A stretch of DNA of 48,342 nucleotides from Gammaproteobacteria bacterium (GCA_025357915.1 JANYLH010000086.1:1-48342); one strand, 5' to 3'. Numbered from the stretch's first letter, positions 1-10,501 are shown. The notes: a model not told the origin generated them from the sequence alone. Numbers and translations: made by a program.

Positions 1-334
1 TATTCGCTTTGGGCGCTCGCCCCACGACGCTCCCCCGCGCGCCCCGCTGCGCGCGTCGGTGCCCCTGGAGTCGCGACCGAACCCCGCTCCGAAGAAGGCG
101 TGCGCAAGACCCGCCCGCATGACAGGTCCGCACTGCGAGCCGGGTACGTGAGCATGAGGAAGAGCGGCGGACCCGAAGGCGAGCGCGGCCAATGGCCGGG
201 GGAGAGCGTGTTCAGGTGCGCGCCCAAAGCGAATATCGTGGAGCGACGGCGCGCACCTGAACGCGCTAGGCCCACGGCCAATGGCCGCGCTCGCTCCGTC
301 CATCATTCTTTCTTGCGCTCTCGCACTCATGCTC
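1..334. repeat. Non-coding region with nested inverted repeats downstream of atpA
   Basis: No credible gene is seen on either strand. Arms at 179-197 and 276-294 are a perfect 19-bp inverted repeat. Inside it, 211-224 and 248-261 form a second 14-bp inverted repeat around a 23-base centre. In addition, bases 1-16 recur in inverted form at 220-235, so at least one more copy of part of the element lies at the window edge. In most proteobacteria atpG follows atpA within a few tens of bases; here no gamma-subunit N-terminus is visible. The block may be a dispersed intergenic repeat or a structured RNA-level element; the sequence does not decide which. Confidence 0.75.
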
Positions 335-1873
<1,539 letters not shown>

Positions 1874-1910
1874 GAATCTTTCCTCTTAGAAACTTTTACC
1901 CGCGCCCGCG

Positions 1911-2447
1911 CTAGCTGGCGGTCGCGGCCGCGAGCTGGGTCAACCCGGCGCGCACAGAGCCATCGATCACCAGATCGTCGGCCTGTACCACGGCGCCGCC
2001 CAGCAGGGTCGGGTCGGTCTTGCAGTGCAGGCGCACTTCGCGGTCGAGCCGCTTGCGCATAGCCTGCGTGTAATGCTCGCGCTGCGCGGCGCTGAGATCG
2101 ACGGCCGAGGTCACCGTGACATCGACGGTGCGTTCGGCGTCGGCGCGCAGCTGTTCATACCGGCCGGCAATTTCGGGCAGAAACCCCAGCCGTTTGTTGG
2201 CGGCCAGCGTGCTGATGAAATTGCGCGCTTGTTCGTCGAAGGCCTCGCCACCGACGCCGGTGACCAGCCCCACCAGCTGCGCGGCGCTGATGCCCGGGTT
2301 CCCGAGCAGCGCCTTGACACGCGGATCGGCAACCACGCCGGAAGCGATCGCCAGCGCGGCCGACCACTGCGGCAGGCGCTGGCCCGCATGCGCCAGCGCG
2401 AACACCGCTTTGGCGTAGGGACGTGCGATGGTGAGGCGTTCGGCCAT
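1911..2447 (-). CDS. atpH: F1 ATP synthase subunit delta
   Basis: This subunit links F1 to the b-subunit stalk. The 178-residue length is normal for bacterial delta. It begins with the family's MAERLTIARPYAKAVFALA-type helix, has a six-helix N-terminal domain, and ends with the conserved segment in which the chain is judged functional by GGAVVQADDLVIDGSVRAGL. The gene sits 7 bases after atpF and 37 bases before atpA, on the same strand, which fits co-transcription and stoichiometric expression with the other stator and head subunits. Confidence 0.97.
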   Translation of the reverse strand: MAERLTIARPYAKAVFALAHAGQRLPQWSAALAIASGVVADPRVKALLGNPGISAAQLVGLVTGVGGEAFDEQARNFISTLAANKRLGFLPEIAGRYEQLRADAERTVDVTVTSAVDLSAAQREHYTQAMRKRLDREVRLHCKTDPTLLGGAVVQADDLVIDGSVRAGLTQLAAATAS

Positions 2448-2454
2448 GATGGGC

Positions 2455-2925
2455 TCAGATGCCCGCGGCCAGCTTGTCGAGCAGCTGTGCGTGCGTGCGC
2501 GGGTCGATCTCGCGGCCGATGATCTGCTCCGCGCCGCTCACCGCGAGCGCGGCCACCTGGCCGCGCAGCTCATCGCGCGCCTTCTGCGTCTCGAGCGCCA
2601 CCTGCGCGTGCGCCATCTCGAGGAGCCGTGCGGCCTCGGTCTGCGCGGTCTGCTTGGCCGCTTCGACGATCTGGTTGGCCCGCGCCTGCGCCTGGTGCTC
2701 CATCGCCAGCGCGCGTTCGCGTGCGGCCTTGACCAGCTCTTCGACGCGCGACTCGGCGGCGAGGAGGTCCTTCTGGCCGCGTTCGGCGGCCGCCAGGCCT
2801 TCGGCGATTTTCTTCGCCCGTTCCTGGATCGAGCCGGTGATCTCCGGCCACAGGAACTTCATCGCCACCCAGATCACCAGGGCGAAGATCAGCATCTGCG
2901 CCAGGATCGTTGCATTCAGGTTCAC
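2455..2925 (-). CDS. atpF: F0 ATP synthase subunit b
   Basis: This is the peripheral stalk subunit, forming a homodimer that connects F0 to F1. The 156 residues match E. coli subunit b in length. Residues 1-26 hold one membrane helix (ATILAQMLIFALVIWVAMKF). The rest is a charged, alanine-rich amphipathic helix suited to the right-handed coiled coil of the stalk. The start MNLNATI and the tail LDKLAAGI are typical of gammaproteobacteria. Only one b-type gene is present in this part of the operon, so a b/b' heterodimer as in photosynthetic bacteria is not indicated. Confidence 0.98.
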   Translation of the reverse strand: MNLNATILAQMLIFALVIWVAMKFLWPEITGSIQERAKKIAEGLAAAERGQKDLLAAESRVEELVKAARERALAMEHQAQARANQIVEAAKQTAQTEAARLLEMAHAQVALETQKARDELRGQVAALAVSGAEQIIGREIDPRTHAQLLDKLAAGI

Positions 2926-2956
2926 GCGGCGTACCTCGGCTCTGTCTTAAGGTCGA

Positions 2957-3238
<282 letters not shown>

Positions 3239-3274
3239 TTAAGAACGAATTTCCAAAACCGAAACGACCCGAAT

Positions 3275-4135
<861 letters not shown>

Positions 4136-4172
4136 TTACCTATCCCTGATCAGACCAAACCGAACCATTCAT

Positions 4173-4520
4173 CTAAGACGCGCGCGTCATGCGCGCCAGC
4201 GCCACCCAGTAGGCGACGAAGGTCGCCACGTAACCCGCGAGCATCGGGCCCGGCGCAAAGTGCCGGCCGCGCAGTGCCAGCACGAACAACATCACCGTCA
4301 CCGCGATCTTCAGCGCTTCGCCGCGGTAGAAACCGCGCGCGATCGCCTTTGCGTCGCCGGCAGCGCTGCGCCGGAAGCCGCTCGCGACCTGCGCCAGGCT
4401 GGCCGCAGCGCCGATGCCCCCGCCCACCACGGCGGCGAGACCCGCCTGCAAGCCGATTGACGCGGCGCAAACCAGCGCGACCACACCCGCGATCGCCGCC
4501 TGTCCGGCCACCAGCATCAA
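4173..4520 (-). CDS. atpI: ATP synthase subunit I (AtpI)
   Basis: This small four-helix membrane protein heads the atp operon; in the family it assists c-ring assembly or ion supply and is not strictly required. The 115 residues from the TTG at 4520 give four hydrophobic stretches and a glycine-rich loop (VVGGGIGAAASLAQVASGFRR). The annotated start is doubtful. TTG (4518-4520) and ATG (4515-4517) are adjacent, and the frame is open upstream with residues TNYDFALARRQA, which look like real AtpI. An in-frame CTG at 4557-4559 could therefore be the start; no ATG or GTG exists further up before the stop. Confidence 0.8.
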   Translation of the reverse strand: MMLVAGQAAIAGVVALVCAASIGLQAGLAAVVGGGIGAAASLAQVASGFRRSAAGDAKAIARGFYRGEALKIAVTVMLFVLALRGRHFAPGPMLAGYVATFVAYWVALARMTRAS

Positions 4521-4607
4521 CGCCTGGCGACGGGCGAGCGCAAAGTCGTAATTTGTCAGCGAATTATCCCGAGGGGCAAGGCAAGCAGGTCATCGCGAAG
4601 GCGGCGC

Positions 4608-4636
4608 ATTATAGGGAGGACGCCACGGCGCTTCAA
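4608..4636 (-). promoter_or_regulatory. Sigma70-type promoter for the atp operon
   Basis: On the minus strand a perfect TATAAT (-10, 4608-4613) lies 17 bases from TTGAAG (-35, 4631-4636, four of six matches). Transcription would start near 4601, about 80 bases ahead of atpI. It falls in the parB-atpI gap and points into atpIBEFHA. Confidence 0.75.
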
Positions 4637-4669
4637 CGCCGCCAACGCGTCGCAGCAACGCCGCCAACG
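4634..4669. repeat. Two 14-bp direct repeats next to the atp promoter
   Basis: The sequence CAACGCCGCCAACG occurs at 4634-4647 and again, identically, at 4656-4669. The copies are 22 bases apart start to start, about two helical turns. The first copy touches the -35 hexamer; relative to the predicted start the copies span about -33 to -46 and -55 to -68. This is a plausible activator or repressor site, but the arms are GC-rich and chance duplication cannot be excluded. Confidence 0.5.
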
Positions 4670-4684
4670 GCGCGCGCTGGCGCT

Positions 4685-5620
4685 CTACTGGATATGCGAA
4701 AGAATGCCGTCGAGTTCGTCGAGGTTGTTGTAGGCGACGATCAGTTTGCCGCGGCCCCTGGCCGTGTGCTGGATCTGCACCCGGGCGCCGAGCTTGTCCA
4801 TCAGGTCGTTTTCCAGCCTCTCGACGTTCGGATCGCGCCCGGTTCCTCCGGCGCCTCCCGCAGCGCCGCCGCTCCCCTTTCCAGGAGGCTGGCTCATACG
4901 GCGCACGAGAGCCTCTGTTTCGCGTACAGATAGGCCCTTTTTCACCACTAATAGCGCAAGTTCTGTCTGTTTTCGATGATTTTCGAGCCCAAGTAGCGCG
5001 CGCGCGTGACCCATGTCGAGTTCGCGGCGCTCGACCAGCTCACCCACCCCGGGAGCCAGTTCGATGAGCCTCAGCAGGTTGGTCACGGCCGCGCGCGAGC
5101 GGCCCACGGCCTCTGCAACCTGTTGATGCGTAAGCCCAAACTCGGCAATCAGGCGCTCGAAGGCGCGGGCTTCCTCCAGCGGATTGAGATCTTCGCGCTG
5201 GATGTTCTCGATGAGCGCCATGGCCACCGCGGCTTCATCGGGCACCTGGCGGATGATCGAGGGGATCTGGGTCAGACCCGCCAGCTGGGCGGCGCGCCAG
5301 CGGCGTTCGCCGGCAATGATCTCGTAGCGCTGCTCGGTGCCGGCAGCAGCGACCGGCCGCACCAGGATGGGCTGGATCACGCCCTGCGCGCGGATTGACG
5401 CGGCCAGCTCCTCGAGGGTGTCGTTGCGCAGGTCGGCGCGCGGCTGGTAGCGGCCGCGCTGCAGGAGTTCGATGGGAAGCCGCGCGAGCTGGTCGCCGCG
5501 CAGCGCGGCCGCACCGACGGCGGTTGCAGCACCGGGGCCAACAGGGGCGGGCGGCGTCGGTCGTGCCTGGCCGAGCAGGTCGGCGAGCCCGCGCCCCAGG
5601 GTCGGTTTCTTCTGGCTCAC
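4685..5620 (-). CDS. parB: Chromosome-partitioning protein ParB
   Basis: This is a CTP-dependent DNA clamp that loads at parS sites and organises the origin region. The protein has 311 residues. The N-terminal LGRGLADLLG segment contacts ParA. Box II GERRWRAA is at residues 104-111, followed by ENIQREDLNPLEEA. A helix-turn-helix (LTHQQVAEAVGRSRAAVTNLLRL) binds parS. The C-terminal dimerisation domain ends in LIVAYNNLDELDGILSHI. A GSGGAAGGAGGTG linker precedes it. The start overlaps the parA stop by 4 bases, indicating translational coupling. I found no full parS consensus in this window. Confidence 0.98.
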   Translation of the reverse strand: MSQKKPTLGRGLADLLGQARPTPPAPVGPGAATAVGAAALRGDQLARLPIELLQRGRYQPRADLRNDTLEELAASIRAQGVIQPILVRPVAAAGTEQRYEIIAGERRWRAAQLAGLTQIPSIIRQVPDEAAVAMALIENIQREDLNPLEEARAFERLIAEFGLTHQQVAEAVGRSRAAVTNLLRLIELAPGVGELVERRELDMGHARALLGLENHRKQTELALLVVKKGLSVRETEALVRRMSQPPGKGSGGAAGGAGGTGRDPNVERLENDLMDKLGARVQIQHTARGRGKLIVAYNNLDELDGILSHIQ

Positions 5621-6408
5621 GAGGCCACCGCCGTGTGCTGGATGTCCTCGCGGCGCAGCATTTCGCCGGCAAGGGCCAGATAGGCGAGCGCGCCGCGGGA
5701 ATCCTTGTCGTGCAGGAGCGCGGGCCGCCCGAACGAAGGCGCCTCGGCGAGACGGACGTTGCGCGGCACGACCGTGCGGAACACCTTGTCGCCGAAGTGC
5801 TCGAGCAACTGACCGCCCACGGCGGTGGCGAGGTTATTGCGCGGGTCGTACATGGTGCGCAGGATCCCCTCGATCTCGAGCTGCGGATTGGCTTCGCCGC
5901 GGATCTGCTCGATCGTCGCCACCAGCGCCGAGAGGCCTTCGAGCGCGTAGAACTCGCACTGCATCGGAATCAGCACGCTGTCGGCCGCGATCAGCGCGTT
6001 GACGGTCAGGATATTGAGCGAGGGCGGGCAATCGATCAGCACCACGTCATACCCGCCGCGCACCGGCGCCAGCGCCTGGCGGAGCCGCAGCTCGCGCCCG
6101 CTGCTGACGGCCAGCAACCGCACTTCGGCGGCAGTCAGGTCCTGGTTGGCCGGGAGCAGCGACATGCCCGCGCTGGCGAGCGGCAGGATGGCCTCGGCCG
6201 CGGTGCATTCGCCCAGCAGCACCTCGAGCGTGCCGCGCGCCAGCGTGGATTTGTCCACGCCGCACCCCGTGGTCGCGTTGCCCTGCGGATCGAGGTCGAT
6301 CAGCAGCACCTGCCGGCGGGTGGCCGCCAGCGAGGCGGCGAGATTCACCGCGGTGGTGGTCTTGCCGACGCCGCCTTTCTGGTTGGCCACCGCGATGACG
6401 CGTTTCAT
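5617..6408 (-). CDS. parA: Chromosome-partitioning ATPase ParA (Soj)
   Basis: This is a Walker-type ATPase that, with ParB, moves and separates origins on the nucleoid. The 263-residue length is that of chromosomal ParA without the extra N-terminal helix-turn-helix of some plasmid forms. The deviant Walker A motif KGGVGKTTTAVNLA is at about residues 10-23. The second aspartate region is LIDLDPQGNATTGCG, and DVVLIDCPPSLNILTVNAL is the Walker B region. It lies 6 bases downstream of rsmG and overlaps parB. This gidB-parA-parB order is chromosomal and usually sits close to oriC. Confidence 0.98.
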   Translation of the reverse strand: MKRVIAVANQKGGVGKTTTAVNLAASLAATRRQVLLIDLDPQGNATTGCGVDKSTLARGTLEVLLGECTAAEAILPLASAGMSLLPANQDLTAAEVRLLAVSSGRELRLRQALAPVRGGYDVVLIDCPPSLNILTVNALIAADSVLIPMQCEFYALEGLSALVATIEQIRGEANPQLEIEGILRTMYDPRNNLATAVGGQLLEHFGDKVFRTVVPRNVRLAEAPSFGRPALLHDKDSRGALAYLALAGEMLRREDIQHTAVAS

Positions 6409-6414
6409 AGGGCG

Positions 6415-7089
6415 CTAGTTTAGGCCAGCCGGGGCGCCGGCGGGGAACGGCGCTGCGGGGCTGTATTTCAGGGTGATCAGGCACCGTTCGGCCTCGAGTC
6501 CGGGCACCTCGAGCGTCCGCACGCCCAGCAGCTGCCAATCGGGCGGGATCACCGCGAGCTCGGCCCCGCTCGGGCGCTGCCCCTTGTAGGCCAGCAAGTG
6601 CGTGCCGGGGCCGCTCAGGGGCCGGGCGAGCCCGGCCAGTTCCGGGAGCGAGGCCACGGCCCGCGCCACGATGGTGTCGAAGGGCCGCTCCGGGCGCATG
6701 GCCTCGGCGCGCGCGTGCACCGCCTCGACGTTCTTCAGTCCCAGGGTGCGCGCGGCGTGCGCGACGAAACGCACCTTCTTCGCCGTGCCGTCAACAAGCG
6801 TAAACGCCCGTTCCCGGTGCACGATCGCGAGCGGGAGTCCGGGAAAGCCCGCGCCGGTGCCAATGTCCGCGATACGCGCGCCCACCAGATCGCCGCTCGC
6901 GGCCAGGCTGTCGAGCAGATGGCCCGCGATCATCGCCTCGCGCGTGGTGATGGCCGTGAGGCTATAGGCGCGGTTCCATTGTTCGAGTTCATCGAGCAAC
7001 CGCAGCAGGAGCGCCGCCGAGTCTTCATCGAGTGTCACCCCGAGCTGGAGCGCCCTGGCGCGCAGCGCGGCGGCGGAACTTGACTGCAT
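6415..7089 (-). CDS. rsmG: 16S rRNA (guanine527-N7)-methyltransferase RsmG (GidB)
   Basis: This enzyme methylates G527 of 16S rRNA using S-adenosylmethionine. The start at 7089 (MQSSSAAALRARALQLGV) gives 224 residues, close to the usual ~207-240. Motif I is IADIGTGAGFPGLPLAIV. The VHARAEAM and FDTIVARAVASLPELAGLARPL segments are characteristic of GidB. A longer in-frame extension upstream exists but lacks family similarity and overlaps the divergent gene at 7154, so I reject it. mnmG (gidA), the common upstream partner, is absent; the next gene is divergent. Confidence 0.95.
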   Translation of the reverse strand: MQSSSAAALRARALQLGVTLDEDSAALLLRLLDELEQWNRAYSLTAITTREAMIAGHLLDSLAASGDLVGARIADIGTGAGFPGLPLAIVHRERAFTLVDGTAKKVRFVAHAARTLGLKNVEAVHARAEAMRPERPFDTIVARAVASLPELAGLARPLSGPGTHLLAYKGQRPSGAELAVIPPDWQLLGVRTLEVPGLEAERCLITLKYSPAAPFPAGAPAGLN

Positions 7090-7153
7090 GGGTTGCCTTA
7101 CACGCCACCGCGGGCACAATACCCGGGACTTCACGCGAGGAACGATAGCAAAG

Positions 7154-8956
7154 ATGCGCCGACCGAACGATGCTCGCGCCCTGGCGCTCACGCTCGCCTT
7201 TGCATTGGCGGCCGCGCTTGCGCCCGCCTGGGCCGCACGCAATGTAGTGGACGGCATCGTGCAGGACGGCGTGCCGGCAGCCAGCCCGCAGGTCACGGCC
7301 GGCCTCCAGCGTTACCGCGGCGGCAGCGAAACACGGCTCCTCGACTGGCTGAGCGACGGTACTGTGCTGCTGGCAGAGCGGCAGGGCGGGCAGGACCAGT
7401 TGCTGCGGCTGGGCAGCGCCTTGCCGCCACCGCAGCCGGTGGGCATCCCCGGTGGTGTACTGCGCTCGGCCGTGACGCAACCCTTCCACAATGACTCGAT
7501 CGCCTATCTGGGCGACGAGGCGGATCCGGACGGAGCAGCGCTGAATCTTCGCTCACTGAGCGGTGCCCAGGCGCGACGCCTGGTGAGTGCCGCGGCGCGG
7601 CCGGGCCCGCCGGCGTGGGCACACGATGGCCGGCAGCTCGCCTTCAATGCGACGCTGCGCGATGGGCAGAACTCTGATCTCTACGTGCTTGACACCACGA
7701 GTTCCGCCGGGCCGCGCCTGGTGGCCCCGGGCAGCGCCAATGCCTGGCAGGTGCTGGGTTGGACCAGCGCCGACCGCTCGCTGCTGGTGCGCCACACCGT
7801 TTCCGGGGCCGGCGACGAGCTGTTGCTGGTGGATGTCGACACCGGTGCGCTGCGCCGTGTCGATGCGCCGGGCGAACGCTCGCCAGGCTATGGCCACATC
7901 GGCGAGGCGCGTCTGACCAGCGACGGCCGCGGACTCTACTTCATCAGCGATCGCGACAGCGATCATGCGCAGCTGCGTTACGTGGATTTTTACGCGGACA
8001 AACTGGAAACCGTGGCGACCGCACCCGGCATGGAGGTCGACCATTTCGACCTCGGCGCCGGGAACCGGTTGGTGGCGATCAGCTGGAATGAATACGGCTA
8101 CAGCCGCGTCGGGCTGTTCGACCGGCAGAGCGCTCGGCTCACGAACCTGGCGGGCTTGCCGGCCGGCGTGGTGAACGCGCTGCGCTTCGATCGCACCGGC
8201 ACGCGCCTCGCCATCGAGCTCGCCGCCAGCGCCGCGCCGCGCGACGTGTACGTCTACGACGTCGCCGCCGGCACCGGCGCGCGCTGGAGCGACAGCAGGC
8301 TCGGTGAATTCAGCGCCGCACAGCTGGCCGCGGCGCAGACCGTGCGCTTTCCGACCTGGGATCGGGTGGGCGGCCGCGCGCGGGTGCTCACCGCGCTGGT
8401 TTACCGCCCGCGCACCAGCGGCCCCTGGCCGGTGTTCATCATGCTCGGCGATGCCGGCACGCACTCGCGGCCGCAGCTCGATCCCTTCGTGCAGTATTGC
8501 GTCAGCGAACTCGGGTTGGCGGTCATCGCCCCGCAGTTGCGCGCGGGCGATGCCGGCGCACTCGACATGGGCGCCTTGCTGGCCTGGATCGGCGCGCAGC
8601 CGGACCTGCGGCGCGACCGCGTGGCGGTGCAGGGGCGTGGCAGCAGCGGCACGCTCGCGCTCACGCTGCTGGGCGTCTATGGCGATCGCCTGCGCGCCGC
8701 CGTGGACATCGATGGCCCCGCCACGAGCGCGCAGGTCGCGCCGGTCCGCTCACCGGTATTGCTGGTGCGGGGCCTGGAAAGACCGCCGCTCGACGCCGGC
8801 TCGGCCGAACAGCTCCTGTGGCGGCTGCGCGGCGCGGGCGTGGACAGCTGGTTCATCGCGCCGCGCGAGTCCGGCGATACGCTGGCGGGCGAAGCCGCGC
8901 AGGCGGCGGCACAACGCGTGATCGCGCAGTTTCTCCAGGCGAAGCTGGGCGGGTAG
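7154..8956 (+). CDS. Secreted S9 (prolyl oligopeptidase)-like protein, probably catalytically dead
   Basis: The protein has 600 residues. Residues 1-26 form a signal peptide ending AAALAPAWA. Residues ~40-380 carry repeated propeller-type blades of the TolB/DPP-IV kind (for example PAWAHDGRQLAFNA and GRGLYFISDRDSDHAQL). The C-terminal ~200 residues resemble an S9 alpha/beta-hydrolase. At the nucleophile elbow the family has GGSYGG; here residues 494-499 read GRGSSG, putting glycine where serine is expected. The family's NDPRVP aspartate region is LERPPL, and the GHGF histidine region is SGDTL. About 50 residues between serine and aspartate are also missing. A binding or scaffolding role is inferred. 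The ATG at 7154 is chosen because the signal peptide begins there. Confidence 0.8.
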   Translation: MRRPNDARALALTLAFALAAALAPAWAARNVVDGIVQDGVPAASPQVTAGLQRYRGGSETRLLDWLSDGTVLLAERQGGQDQLLRLGSALPPPQPVGIPGGVLRSAVTQPFHNDSIAYLGDEADPDGAALNLRSLSGAQARRLVSAAARPGPPAWAHDGRQLAFNATLRDGQNSDLYVLDTTSSAGPRLVAPGSANAWQVLGWTSADRSLLVRHTVSGAGDELLLVDVDTGALRRVDAPGERSPGYGHIGEARLTSDGRGLYFISDRDSDHAQLRYVDFYADKLETVATAPGMEVDHFDLGAGNRLVAISWNEYGYSRVGLFDRQSARLTNLAGLPAGVVNALRFDRTGTRLAIELAASAAPRDVYVYDVAAGTGARWSDSRLGEFSAAQLAAAQTVRFPTWDRVGGRARVLTALVYRPRTSGPWPVFIMLGDAGTHSRPQLDPFVQYCVSELGLAVIAPQLRAGDAGALDMGALLAWIGAQPDLRRDRVAVQGRGSSGTLALTLLGVYGDRLRAAVDIDGPATSAQVAPVRSPVLLVRGLERPPLDAGSAEQLLWRLRGAGVDSWFIAPRESGDTLAGEAAQAAAQRVIAQFLQAKLGG

Positions 8957-8959
8957 CAG

Positions 8960-8975
8960 CGGCGCCTGCGCGCCG
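8960..8975. terminator. GC-rich hairpin between convergent genes
   Basis: A 6-bp perfect stem (CGGCGC / GCGCCG) with a four-base loop sits between the S9-like gene and the convergent cytochrome gene. No T-run follows on either strand, so a rho-independent terminator is only a possibility. Confidence 0.3.
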
Positions 8976-8980
8976 GGCGG

Positions 8981-9604
8981 TCAGAGCCAGTTGGGGCGCA
9001 ACACCGTCTTGAGCACGGGACGCTGCGCGCCGTAGTAATCGGCGATCGCCTTGATATCAGCAGCCGAGAGCTGGCTGGCGAACGACCCCATGATCGGGTT
9101 CTTGCGATCGCCCTTCTGGTATTCAACCAGCGCGCGCGCGAGGTAGTCCGCGTGCTGGCCGGCGAGCGTGGGATAGATGCCGACAATGCCGACGCCATTG
9201 GCCCCGTGGCAGGCGGAACACAACTCGGTGACCTTGGCCGGGGCAGTGCCCGTTGGTGCCGCGCCGGCCGGCAGCACAACGCCCGCAAGGTAGGCGGCGA
9301 CGTCCTCCATGTCCTGGTCGCTGAGCGAACTGGACTGGGCGTACATGGTGCCGTGCGAGCGCTGCTTGCCGCGGTAGCTCTGGAGCGCCGCGACGATGTA
9401 TTCGGGGTGCTGGCCGACGAGCTTGGGCACGCTGTAGGTCGGATAGACGTTCTTGTAGTTCTCGATGCCGTGGCAGCCGAGGCAGGTATAGCCGATCTGC
9501 TTGCCGCGCTGCGCATCGCCGGCGGCCCGGGCCGTACCGGCCAGCGCCACAGCGACCAGCGCGATAGCCGCGAGCTTGACCCACTGATTCGACATCGAAG
9601 GCAT
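8981..9604 (-). CDS. Dihaem cytochrome c4-type protein
   Basis: This is a periplasmic electron carrier, normally between the bc1 complex and terminal oxidases. From the ATG at 9604 it has 207 residues: a signal peptide (to about residue 28, ending AGTARA), then two c-type domains. Haem-binding CXXCH motifs are CLGCH (residues 41-45) and CSACH (129-133). Methionines in HGTMYA and NPIMGSF are the likely axial ligands, as in cytochrome c4. The start is supported by GGAG seven bases upstream; ATGs at 9622 and 9595 are alternatives. In many relatives c4 lies beside engB, which is not seen here. Confidence 0.92.
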   Translation of the reverse strand: MPSMSNQWVKLAAIALVAVALAGTARAAGDAQRGKQIGYTCLGCHGIENYKNVYPTYSVPKLVGQHPEYIVAALQSYRGKQRSHGTMYAQSSSLSDQDMEDVAAYLAGVVLPAGAAPTGTAPAKVTELCSACHGANGVGIVGIYPTLAGQHADYLARALVEYQKGDRKNPIMGSFASQLSAADIKAIADYYGAQRPVLKTVLRPNWL

Positions 9605-9687
9605 AATCGGACTCCGCGACAAAGCCGGCGTGCTGCGCCGTAAAATGGCGGCAAAGTGTACGGATTCACCAGCCGATTTGCCACTGC

Positions 9688-10137
9688 ATGATTGCCCTCA
9701 TTCAACGCGTCACCACTGCACGAGTCACGGTCGAAGGCCGTGTCTGCGGAACGATCGGCGCCGGGCTTCTGGCCCTGATCGGCGTTGAACGTGCCGACGG
9801 CCCGCCGGAGGCCGAGCGACTCCTTGAGAAACTCATGCACTACCGCGTGTTTGCGGACGACGCCGGACGCATGAACCGCTCGCTCCGCGACACCGGCGGG
9901 GGCCTGCTGCTGGTGCCCCAGTTCACCCTGGCTGCCGACACCTCCTCGGGCACCCGGCCGGGTTTTTCGACCGCGGCCGAGCCACAGCGGGCGCGGGAGT
10001 TGTTCGCGCAGCTCCTGGCCGCGGCCCGCTCGGCCCTCCCGGACGTGGCCGCCGGCGAGTTTGGCGCCCACATGGAGGTGTCCTCGACCAACGACGGTCC
10101 GGTGACCTTCTGGCTGGAATCGAGCCCAAAAGCGTGA
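9688..10137 (+). CDS. dtd: D-aminoacyl-tRNA deacylase
   Basis: This enzyme hydrolyses D-amino acids (and glycine mischarged on tRNA-Ala) from tRNA as a homodimer. The 149 residues match the family. The start MIALIQRVTTARVTV is typical. The VPQFTLAADTSSGTRPGF segment and the NDGPVTFWLE tail carrying the cross-subunit Gly-cisPro motif (GP) are both present. The proline before QFTL, where many members have serine, is a variant I recall from related gammaproteobacteria. It is transcribed away from the cytochrome c4 gene and stands 95 bases ahead of tatA. Confidence 0.97.
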   Translation: MIALIQRVTTARVTVEGRVCGTIGAGLLALIGVERADGPPEAERLLEKLMHYRVFADDAGRMNRSLRDTGGGLLLVPQFTLAADTSSGTRPGFSTAAEPQRARELFAQLLAAARSALPDVAAGEFGAHMEVSSTNDGPVTFWLESSPKA

Positions 10138-10232
10138 CGCGCGCGGCAGAGTCCGGACGGCGGCTACGGCTTGGGTCCGAGTTCGCCTATTATTGAGGGT
10201 CAGACATTCAGGACCCGGTCCCGGAGGACGCT

Positions 10233-10484
10233 ATGGATCTGTTTTCACCCCGTCACCTGCTGATCATTCTGGTGGTCGTACTGCTGGTCTTCGGCACCAA
10301 GAAGCTCCGCACCATCGGCTCCGACCTGGGCGCCGCGGTCCGCGGCTTCAAGAAATCAATGAACGACGGCGATCACGAAGAGCAGCTCGCGCAGAAGCAG
10401 CTGCCGGCAACGGGCAAGGATGCCGAATTCCCCGAAGCCACTCCCGCTGCCAGTGCGCCGCGCCGGGACGATCCGCGCGCCTAG
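10233..10484 (+). CDS. tatA: Sec-independent translocase protein TatA
   Basis: TatA forms the pore-like assemblies of the twin-arginine pathway in the inner membrane. The 83 residues have one N-terminal membrane helix ([14 protein letters not shown]), the [14 protein letters not shown] hinge with the conserved phenylalanine-glycine, an amphipathic helix ([10 protein letters not shown]) and a charged unstructured tail. The start has a clear GGAGG site. It is first of tatABC. Confidence 0.96.
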   Translation: MDLFSPRHLLIILVVVLLVFGTKKLRTIGSDLGAAVRGFKKSMNDGDHEEQLAQKQLPATGKDAEFPEATPAASAPRRDDPRA

Positions 10485-10501
10485 GCGCGCCGCCGCTCGC
10501 G

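Noticed and set aside
6246..6264. GTGGATTTGTCCAC palindrome in parA, considered as a DnaA-box or operator-like element
   Set aside because: It is in coding sequence, does not match the DnaA box TTATCCACA, and has no AT-rich region or box cluster around it, so no oriC is claimed.
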